Assembly: GCA_965209045.1 (NCBI GenBank)
Contig: CBDBPW010000002.1
Location: forward strand, 806,001-870,000
DNA from: JAJEFO01 sp965209045
GTDB lineage: Bacteria > Pseudomonadota > Alphaproteobacteria > Rhodobacterales > Rhodobacteraceae
Direction of reading: 5' to 3'
Length of the DNA: 64,000 bases
The translations under genes and the position numbers were made by a program. The notes beneath the pieces were generated by a model. It did no database searches and was not told where the DNA came from. It was given only the letters and a program-made list of their open reading frames with translations. Of this stretch, positions 1 through 6,463 are shown in pieces. Position 1 is the first letter of the stretch, and each line of letters opens with the position of its first letter.

Positions 1-222
1 AACCTCGCCGGGTTTTGCCGGAACTGCCTTTCGCGCTGGTATCAGGAAGCCGCGGACGAGCGGGGTATCGAGATTTCAACGGAGGAGGCTCGTGAATCGT
101 TTTACGGCATGCCCTACGATGAATGGAAGGCCAAGCACCAGACCGAGGCAACGGCCGGACAAAGAGCTGCGTTCGAGCAGTCCCGGAATCTCCATGATGA
201 TCAGAACGGAAGCGACGGCTGA
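1..222 (+). CDS. DUF1244 family protein (3' part)
   Basis: The window opens inside this gene. The reading frame starting at base 1 is open for 73 codons and ends in TGA at 220-222. It shows the conserved DUF1244 core: a CRNCLSRWY stretch, then a RGIEIS segment and the YGMPYDEWK motif. The family consists of small proteins of unknown function that are common in Proteobacteria. The two cysteines in the CxxC-like core could bind metal, but that is not established. The tail after the YGMPYDEWK motif is hydrophilic and variable. The start codon lies outside the window. Confidence 0.85.
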   Translation, partial: NLAGFCRNCLSRWYQEAADERGIEISTEEARESFYGMPYDEWKAKHQTEATAGQRAAFEQSRNLHDDQNGSDG

Positions 223-314
223 ACCGACCGCCCTCGCCACTTGATCCAGGACCACTCCATGGCCGTCCGGCATCAGAGGCGGCCGAAGCAATGCAACGGC
301 GCACGGCAACAACG

Positions 315-1175
315 CTACACGGCCGACTTCCGGGATTCCTCGATATATATCTCTCGAAGCCGGGTTGCGACCGGGCCGGGCTTTCCGTCTCCGATCGTTG
401 CGCCGTCTATTTCGGTGACCGGCATCACGAACGTTGATGCGGAGGTAATGAACGCCTCGTCCGCCTCCCTGGCCTCTTCCACGGTGAACGGTCGCTCCTC
501 GACCTTCATCTGGGCCTCTCGCGCAAAGGCAAGCACGGCCTTCCTGGTGATGCCGTGCAGGATCTTCTCCGACAGGTCGCGCGTGATGATCCTGCCCCCG
601 CGGACGATGCAGGCGTTGTTCGAGGTGCCTTCGGTCACGACACCGTCCTCGACCATCCAGGCATCGTCCTTGCCCTGATCCTTGGCCATCTTCTTGCCAA
701 GGACAGGATAGAGAAGCTGGACCGTCTTGATGTCGCGGCGCGCCCAGCGGAGGTCTTCGATCGTGATCACGCTAATGCCAGTCTTCGCGGCCTGACTGCC
801 AATGATGTTCTTGGTCTGCGTGAATGCCAGCACCGTGGGCGGCACGAGTTCGGGCGCAGGGCAATCGAAGTCCCGGTCCTTGTCTGCGCCACGAGTGATC
901 TGGAGATAGACCATGCCTTCGGTCAGCGAGTTCCGCCTAACCAGTTCCCGGAAGACTTCGGCCAGTTCCGCTCCGGAGACTGGCGAGGCCATTTCGATTT
1001 CGCCCAGGGATCTCTCAAGCCGCGCCGCGTGTCCGGCGAAGTCAATCAGCTTGCCGTCCAGCACGCTGGTCACTTCGTAGACGCCGTCAGCAAACAGAAA
1101 CCCTCGGTCGAATATCGACACGCGAGCCTCCTCTTCAGGAACGTAGTCTCCGTTGACGTACACTATGCGGCTCAT
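315..1175 (-). CDS. dat: D-amino-acid transaminase (class IV PLP enzyme)
   Basis: This 286-residue protein is a branched-chain/D-amino-acid aminotransferase-fold (class IV) enzyme. It should transfer the amino group between D-amino acids such as D-alanine and a 2-oxo acid, making D-glutamate or consuming it. K150 in the RRDIKTVQLLY segment fits the Schiff-base lysine for pyridoxal phosphate, and VVTEGTSNN (179-187) is the cofactor-binding signature. The length is normal for Dat. Its start lies 3 bases beyond the stop of dgcA, so it is the last gene of the dgcN-dgcA-dat operon. That context favours a D-amino-acid role over a branched-chain one. IlvE or 4-amino-4-deoxychorismate lyase are less likely alternatives. 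Confidence 0.88.
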   Translation of the reverse strand: MSRIVYVNGDYVPEEEARVSIFDRGFLFADGVYEVTSVLDGKLIDFAGHAARLERSLGEIEMASPVSGAELAEVFRELVRRNSLTEGMVYLQITRGADKDRDFDCPAPELVPPTVLAFTQTKNIIGSQAAKTGISVITIEDLRWARRDIKTVQLLYPVLGKKMAKDQGKDDAWMVEDGVVTEGTSNNACIVRGGRIITRDLSEKILHGITRKAVLAFAREAQMKVEERPFTVEEAREADEAFITSASTFVMPVTEIDGATIGDGKPGPVATRLREIYIEESRKSAV

Positions 1176-1178
1176 CGC

Positions 1179-2144
1179 TCACCCCCAAAGTTCAGGCCGC
1201 GGCGGATGCACGCGCCCGTCTTCGTACTCCAGCGCATGGTCGCGGTCTTCCGCCAGAAGAAGCGGCCCGTCAAGATCAACCACCGTCGCACCTTGCGTGA
1301 GCAGTGTTGCCGGTGCCATGGCGAGCGACGTGCCGACCATGCATCCAACCATGATTTCGAGGCCTTTCTCCCGTGCCGCATCCCGGAGCGCCAATGCCTC
1401 CGTCAGGCCGCCAGCCTTGTCGAGCTTGATGTTGACTGCATCATACTTGCCCTTGAGCGCAGGCAAGGTTGCCCTGTCATGAACCGACTCGTCAGCGCAG
1501 ACCGGCAGCGGCCGCTCGATCTCGGCAAGCATTCCGTCATTGCCGGCGAGCAAGGGCTGTTCGACCAGCCGGACGCCGAGCCGAACGAGGTGCGGCGCAA
1601 TCTCCGAATACAGTTCGGCACTCCATCCCTCGTTCGCATCGACAATGATCCGTGTTTCAGGGGCGCCGCGCCGGACGGCTTCAAGTCGGGCCATGTCTTC
1701 TTCGCCACCCAGCTTCACCTTCAGCAACGGACGCCCGGCGTGCCTCCGCGCGGACGCCTCCATCCTCTCGGGGGTGTCGAGCGACAACGTGAACGCGGTG
1801 ACCACGGGACCTGGTCCCTCGATCCCGGCCAGGCGCCACGCCCGCTCCCCTGCCAGCTTTGCTGCAAGGTCCCAAAGCGCACAGTCAACGGCATTTCGCG
1901 CCGCGCCTGCCGGCAGCATTTCCTGGAGCCCCTCGCGGGTCAGCTCTGCCGGCAAACCCATGACTTGACCCGCAACCGATTCCATGGATTCGCCGTAGCG
2001 CGCGTAGGGAACGCACTCGCCGCGTCCGACCTTCCCATGCTCCAGGACGTGAACGGTCAGAACCTCGGCGACATCACGTGATCCGCGCGAGATCGCAAAT
2101 GTCTCGGCCAGACGGAACGTCTCGGGATTCGTGCGCATCTCCAT
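1179..2144 (-). CDS. dgcA: N-acetyl-D-glutamate racemase, enolase superfamily (DgcA-like)
   Basis: This 321-residue protein belongs to the muconate-lactonising/dipeptide-epimerase branch of the enolase superfamily. The expected catalytic set is visible: a KxK pair at K142/K144 (LKVKLG), metal ligands D169 (IVDAN), E195 (VEQP) and D218 (CADES), and the opposite-face base K240 (NIKLDKAGG). Such enzymes epimerise N-acyl amino acids or Ala-Glu dipeptides by 1,1-proton transfer. A DUF1611 gene lies directly upstream. In the described marine D-glutamate pathway, DgcN acetylates D-glutamate and DgcA then racemises N-acetyl-D-glutamate, so this role is preferred to L-Ala-D/L-Glu epimerase. Start ATG at 2144; 136 bases separate it from dgcN. 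Confidence 0.85.
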   Translation of the reverse strand: MEMRTNPETFRLAETFAISRGSRDVAEVLTVHVLEHGKVGRGECVPYARYGESMESVAGQVMGLPAELTREGLQEMLPAGAARNAVDCALWDLAAKLAGERAWRLAGIEGPGPVVTAFTLSLDTPERMEASARRHAGRPLLKVKLGGEEDMARLEAVRRGAPETRIIVDANEGWSAELYSEIAPHLVRLGVRLVEQPLLAGNDGMLAEIERPLPVCADESVHDRATLPALKGKYDAVNIKLDKAGGLTEALALRDAAREKGLEIMVGCMVGTSLAMAPATLLTQGATVVDLDGPLLLAEDRDHALEYEDGRVHPPRPELWG

Positions 2145-2280
2145 TCAACCAGGTCTTTCCTGCAACTCATTCCCGAGACTTGCGTTCAGAGATTTCCGCC
2201 GGATGAGCGATCTCGATGCATTGGGGCCCGTCATGGTCACCTCTGCACACCGACCTGAACAGCACAGACTCCCGACAGGT

Positions 2281-3282
2281 TCAGATCGCCTCCAGCGCGT
2301 CCACGAGGCGACCGGCGCCATGCCGGAAGGGATCCACGGTCGGCAGACCCATCCGCACCTCGATCTCCTCGCAGGAGCGCGCCGCCTCATCATCGTCCAG
2401 CGCGCTCGTATTCACCGAAATCCCGCAGATCATGGCGTTCGGGTTCGCGACTCGCGCAACGGGAAGCGCCACGTCGCGAAGCTCTTCGAGCGTTGGCAAT
2501 CCGTAGTGCGGGAGGCCCCGCATGTGTGTCCGGGTCGGCTCATGGGCCAGTATGATGGCATCCGGTTGCCCGCCATGAACCAGGGCCATCGTCACGCCGG
2601 AATAGGAAACGTGGAAAAGGCTGCCTTGCCCCTCAATGTGGTCCCAGTGGTCCGAATCGTTGTCTGGCGTCAGGCACTCGACCGCTCCGGCCATGAAGTC
2701 CGCGACAACGGCATCAAGAGGCACGCCGCTTCCCGTGATCAGGATTCCAGTCTGCCCGGTCGGCCGAAAGGTCGACTTCATTCCTCTCGTCCTCATTTCG
2801 GCATCCATGGCGAGGCCAGTGTACATCTTGCCAATCGAGCAGTCCGTGCCGATCGCCAGGCAGCGCTTGCCCGCGCGCTTCTTTCCGTTTGCAATTGGAT
2901 AGGCAACGGCAGGAACCCGCACGTCGTGGAGAGTTCGACCGGTCCGCTGCGCAGTTTCCCGCAGGATGTCTTGATCGCGCAGGAGGTTGTGCTGGCCGTT
3001 TGCCAGGTCGAACCCGATCTCCAGAGCGTCCATCAGGACCCCGGTCCAGACCTCGGGGATGACCCCGCCCCGGTTCGCCACCCCGACGACCAAGGTGCGG
3101 GCACCCTTTTCCCAAGCGTCGTTCAAGCCCAGATCAGGCACACCGACATCGGCCTTGCACCCGTCCAGCCGCAGCTGTCCGATGACCTGCTCTGGCCGCC
3201 AGTCGGCTATGCCCTGTGCGACCTTCGCGGCGAGCTGGTCAGGCGCATCGCCAAGAAAAAGCAGATAAGGCTTGCGAATCAT
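2281..3282 (-). CDS. dgcN: D-glutamate N-acetyltransferase DgcN (DUF1611)
   Basis: This 333-residue DUF1611-family protein is the first gene of the leftward operon. It has an N-terminal Rossmann-like half (about 1-135) and a C-terminal P-loop-like half that begins at the GTDCSIGKMYT segment (about 144-154) and continues with PTGQTG. DUF1611 members paired with a DgcA-type racemase acetylate D-glutamate from acetyl-CoA in the D-glutamate catabolic pathway. That function rests on the neighbour dgcA and is inferred here. A good ribosome binding site (GGAGGA, 6 bases before ATG at 3282) supports the start. The shared 215-bp region with the divergent malyl-CoA lyase gene probably holds its promoter. 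Confidence 0.85.
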   Translation of the reverse strand: MIRKPYLLFLGDAPDQLAAKVAQGIADWRPEQVIGQLRLDGCKADVGVPDLGLNDAWEKGARTLVVGVANRGGVIPEVWTGVLMDALEIGFDLANGQHNLLRDQDILRETAQRTGRTLHDVRVPAVAYPIANGKKRAGKRCLAIGTDCSIGKMYTGLAMDAEMRTRGMKSTFRPTGQTGILITGSGVPLDAVVADFMAGAVECLTPDNDSDHWDHIEGQGSLFHVSYSGVTMALVHGGQPDAIILAHEPTRTHMRGLPHYGLPTLEELRDVALPVARVANPNAMICGISVNTSALDDDEAARSCEEIEVRMGLPTVDPFRHGAGRLVDALEAI

Positions 3283-3497
3283 TGCATCCTCCCACGTCTC
3301 GCGATTCTAGGCGTCTGCTGAGGAAATTCATGCCGTTTGCAGCCGAATTTTTGACATTTTGCGAATTTTCCATTGCGTTTGGATCAATTGTTCGATGAAA
3401 ATTGCTCAAACGGAATGCCGCGGCGCAACAGGTTTGCATGCTGCAGCGCAACATAATATTCACCTTGCGACTGAACCAAGGGAAAGGCGCGCCATCG
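3283..3497. promoter_or_regulatory. Divergent control region dgcN / malyl-CoA lyase
   Basis: This 215-bp region lies between two divergent genes and is clearly more AT-rich than its surroundings at about 3345-3412. It contains AATTTT-type direct repeats (near 3346, 3356 and 3364), a TTGACA-like hexamer at 3351-3356 without a convincing -10 partner, and an imperfect palindrome CAATT...AATTG near 3385-3404. The repeats could be operator sites for a regulator of the D-glutamate operon. No regulator gene is adjacent. Promoter positions are not resolved. Confidence 0.35.
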
Positions 3498-4454
3498 ATG
3501 AGTTTCCGTCCGCAACCCCCCGCCCCGTGCCGCCCGAACCGTTGCCAGCTCTTCGGTCCCGGTTCGCGGCCATCCCTTTTCGAGAAAATGGCGGCATCCG
3601 AGGCGGACGTGATCAACCTGGATCTCGAAGATTCAGTTGCGCCCGGCGACAAGGCCGAAGCGCGGAAGAACGTCATCGAGGCAATAGGCGACGTGGATTG
3701 GGGAAAGAAGACCCTTTCAGTCCGGATCAACGCCCTGGACACGCATTTCTGGTACCGGGACGTGATCGATCTCCTCGAAAACTGCTCCGAACGCCTGGAC
3801 CAGATCATGATTCCGAAGGTCGGATGCGCGGCCGATGTCTATGCCATCGATGCCTTGGTCTCCGCCGTGGAATCCTCCACGGGACGGGCCAAGCGCATTG
3901 ACCTTGAGGCCATTATCGAGACTGCAGCCGGCATCGCCCATGTGGAGGAGATCGCAGCGAGTTCCCTTCGGCTCAAGGCGATGAGCCTGGGGGCGGCAGA
4001 CTTCGCGGCCTCCATGGGCATGCAGACGACCGGAATCGGCGGCACTCAGGAAAACTACTACATGACGCGGGAAGGCGAGAAGTACTGGTCCGACCCCTGG
4101 CACTGGGCCCAGGCCGCGATAGTGGCGGCCTGCAGAACCCACGGCGTGCTTCCGGTCGACGGGCCCTTCGGCGACTATTCCGACGACGAGGGATTCCGGG
4201 CGCAGGCATTGCGATCGGCGACGCTCGGGATGGTTGGCAAGTGGGCGATTCACCCGAGGCAGGTTGCACTCGCCAACGAGGTGTTCACGCCGTCGGAGGA
4301 TGCGGTCACCGAGGCCAGGGAAATCCTTGCCGCGATGGAAGAGGCGCAACGTTCCGGATCCGGTGCCGCCACCTACAAGGGAAGGCTCGTTGACATCGCG
4401 AGCGTCCGGCAGGCGGAGGTCATCGTGCGGCAGGCCGAATTGATCATCCCGTGA
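3498..4454 (+). CDS. mcl1: L-malyl-CoA/beta-methylmalyl-CoA lyase (HpcH/HpaI-CitE family)
   Basis: This CitE-like TIM-barrel lyase has 318 residues when started at ATG 3498, exactly the usual length of Rhodobacter-type Mcl1. The start is preceded by an AGGGAAAGG purine run; the open frame extends upstream to 3402 but that part looks noncoding. Family features are LDLEDSV (41-47), the substrate arginine R76 in the VRINALDT segment, the magnesium ligand E141 in IIETAAG, and a conserved C-terminal WAIHPRQ. The enzyme cleaves malyl-CoA to glyoxylate and acetyl-CoA, and methylmalyl-CoA to glyoxylate and propionyl-CoA, in the ethylmalonyl-CoA pathway or glyoxylate assimilation. It is transcribed alone here. 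Confidence 0.9.
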   Translation: MSFRPQPPAPCRPNRCQLFGPGSRPSLFEKMAASEADVINLDLEDSVAPGDKAEARKNVIEAIGDVDWGKKTLSVRINALDTHFWYRDVIDLLENCSERLDQIMIPKVGCAADVYAIDALVSAVESSTGRAKRIDLEAIIETAAGIAHVEEIAASSLRLKAMSLGAADFAASMGMQTTGIGGTQENYYMTREGEKYWSDPWHWAQAAIVAACRTHGVLPVDGPFGDYSDDEGFRAQALRSATLGMVGKWAIHPRQVALANEVFTPSEDAVTEAREILAAMEEAQRSGSGAATYKGRLVDIASVRQAEVIVRQAELIIP

Positions 4455-4620
4455 AGCGACGATTGCTCGCTCCTCGCCGCCTCCCGATGCCGGCAGCGCC
4501 TAGGGCTCATCCAGCTGATCACAAGTCGGACGACCGGCCGGGACGAGCGTTGGATTCGGCCTTTGGCATTGCTGCGCCGCCTGGAGCGCTGCTTCGGACG
4601 GAAACGCCCCGCCCCCACGC

Positions 4621-4911
4621 GTCGGGCAACCGGACATCGTAACGCGTGCTGCGACCGCCGCCCTCCAGCTTGCGGAATGCACCCAATTGCAGGGGCCGTG
4701 CCAGATCGTGCGTCACGGTCGCCATCGAGCAACCGGTCCTCTTCATGACCTTCCTGGGATTCCTGCCGCCCTTGAAGCCGTCGCGCCCTTCTCGGAGCAT
4801 CCGGGTGAGGACCCTTGCCTGTCGGTCATTGAGCTTGCCTCCGTGAGTGTCCCAGAACCGTGCCTTTGCAAGCAGATGGGTGACATGTGGTCTGGCTTGC
4901 CTCCGTGAATC
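4621..4911 (-). pseudogene. Remnant of a Fic-family protein, C-terminal winged-helix part
   Basis: On the minus strand an open frame reads KARFWDTHGGKLNDRQ, then VLTRMLREG.DGFKGG, then a helix-turn-helix-like stretch ending GGGRSTRYDVRLP. This matches the pattern of the C-terminal region of Fic-domain proteins, in which a linker reads FWD...LNeRQ..vl and a winged helix ends in GGRSTRY. The Fic core with its HPFxxGNGR motif is absent. A stop codon (complement of 4921-4923) lies just upstream in frame, and the last conserved helix is partly altered (SMATVTHDL for the usual SKATATRDL). It is therefore read as a decayed fragment of a once longer gene that lay between mcl1 and the cox operon. Confidence 0.6.
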
Positions 4912-5615
4912 CGGTGGAAGTCAGGACATGTGAGGCTGGGTTGCGAAGGTCGCGGAAGCGCCCCAGCGTGCATGCCGATGCGACCAGGGACAGCGCAACG
5001 TGACACGGCCGGTCGTCATGACCGTTGCAGACAATGTCATGCACGGCGCGCCTGGGGCTTCTGGTCGCGCTTCGGGACGTGCCGGAACCGGCATGTCCGC
5101 TGGCAGCGGTCGTTCGGCTTGCCTGCTGGACGGACTGGCTGGCAACTTCCGCTGAGCCGTCAACACCGCGGCGTTGCGCAGTGGCAAGACGACGTCAGGC
5201 GGTCATTGGGCCGAGCAGGGCGAATGCCGATCTGTTGTCCGCGAGCGGTTCCACACGACAGGTCCGCAAGTTTCGGACAGGCGCACCCAGCCTCGATCGG
5301 CTGGGCGCTTCCCGCATGTCAACCTTTCGTTGCAAGTCCCTCGCGCAGCGTCCCCTCAGGCGAGGCATCGGCCACACATTGGCGCCGGCAAACACCGACG
5401 CAATGGCCCGAAGTTAGCCATTGCCAGCGCTCCTGGCATTGCCCTTGCCACGTTTCCGTCCCCCGGGGTCCCGCGCAGGACGTGTCCGGCGGCACGCCGG
5501 GCGCTGACCGCAGCAAGTGTCGGCGCAATGCGGACGGGAAGGACGTTTGGGCGGATCCCGACCAGAAACAAGCATTCAGCTCGCAACCGAACGAGGCGCA
5601 GGCCAACAAGGGAAC
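4912..5615. other. Gene-poor stretch, nothing recognised
   Basis: No reading frame here resembles a known family. The open frames on both strands have biased but inconsistent codon use and no ribosome binding site. The position beside a Fic-family remnant suggests decayed sequence, possibly the missing upstream part of that gene, but no conserved Fic motif could be found. Confidence 0.4.
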
Positions 5616-5643
5616 GTGCGCCGGCTCGTTAGAGCCGGCGCAC
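5616..5643 (-). terminator. Stem-loop terminator of the coxSLM operon
   Basis: A perfect 12-bp inverted repeat (5616-5627 with 5632-5643) with a four-base loop lies 11 bases beyond the coxM stop codon. The stem is GC-rich (GTGCGCCGGCTC). The following T tract is weak, so it may act as an intrinsic terminator or as an mRNA 3'-end stabiliser. Confidence 0.65.
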
Positions 5644-5654
5644 GATCAGAAAGC

Positions 5655-6452
5655 TCAGCTGGCGGCAGCGACGGCGCGCTTGGCCATGACTGAAACCAGA
5701 TTGGCGCGATATACACCATCTCCGTGGATGTCGGACAACATCTCTTCCGCCTTCACCGAAATGCCGGCCAGCGCTTCCTCGGAGAATTCGCCGTCAAGCG
5801 CTGCCTCGAATTCGCCCGCCCGGAACGCGCCGTCTGCACCGGCCCCGGTGACCCCGACCCGAACGCCGTCATCACCTTTCGCAACGAAGACGCCGCACAT
5901 TGCGTAGCGCGATGCAGGGTTCGGAAACTTCGCATAGGCGCCTGCAGCCGGCGCCGTGAAGGCTATCGACGTGATGAGTTCGTCGTCCTCGAGCGCGGTC
6001 TCGAAGAGACCGACAAAAAACTCGTCCGCCGGTATCTCTCGGCTGCCTGTCTTGATCGTGGCCCCCAGAGCAAGCATCGCTGCCGGGTAGTCCGCCGCGG
6101 GATCATTGTTGGCGATCGAGCCCCCGATCGTGCCACGATGGCGAACCGCCGGGTCGCCGATGTTAGCGGCCATGTCACAAATTGACGGGCAGACGTTGCG
6201 CAGCCCGCCGTTGGCCGCGACTTCCGCATGCGTCGTCGCCGCCCCAATCGTCACCTCTCGTCCCGAGACATTGATCCCGCGCAAATCCTCTGCGCCGGAA
6301 ACGTCGACGAGGTCCGACGGCGCGGCAAGGCGCGTCTTCATGGCCGGAACAAGGGTCTGGCCGCCGGCAAGGAACTTCCCCTCCTCCGCTCCGGAAAGGA
6401 GCCTGGCGGCTTCCGATGCGTTGGACGCCTTGTGGTAGTTCAATGAATGCAT
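5655..6452 (-). CDS. coxM: FAD-binding subunit of CoxL-type molybdenum hydroxylase
   Basis: This 265-residue medium subunit of the xanthine dehydrogenase/CO dehydrogenase family carries FAD and passes electrons from the 2Fe-2S subunit onward. The two FAD-binding signatures are present: AGGQTLVP (29-36) and TIGGSIANNDPAAD (108-121). It is the last gene of the coxS-coxL-coxM operon, starting 11 bases after the coxL stop. Length and motifs are normal. The real electron donor depends on coxL, which is form II, so carbon monoxide oxidation should not be assumed. Confidence 0.92.
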   Translation of the reverse strand: MHSLNYHKASNASEAARLLSGAEEGKFLAGGQTLVPAMKTRLAAPSDLVDVSGAEDLRGINVSGREVTIGAATTHAEVAANGGLRNVCPSICDMAANIGDPAVRHRGTIGGSIANNDPAADYPAAMLALGATIKTGSREIPADEFFVGLFETALEDDELITSIAFTAPAAGAYAKFPNPASRYAMCGVFVAKGDDGVRVGVTGAGADGAFRAGEFEAALDGEFSEEALAGISVKAEEMLSDIHGDGVYRANLVSVMAKRAVAAAS

Positions 6453-6463
6453 CGCCTCTCTCC

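Noticed and set aside
555..2081. 508-codon plus-strand frame
   Set aside because: It lies antisense to dgcA and the transaminase, whose products have full family motifs. The translation is arginine-rich without family features, as expected of the opposite strand of a GC-rich gene.
4930..5907. 325-codon plus-strand frame in the gap before coxM
   Set aside because: Its 3' third is antisense to coxM. The rest has no ribosome site, repeated cysteine/arginine/proline bias and no family resemblance.
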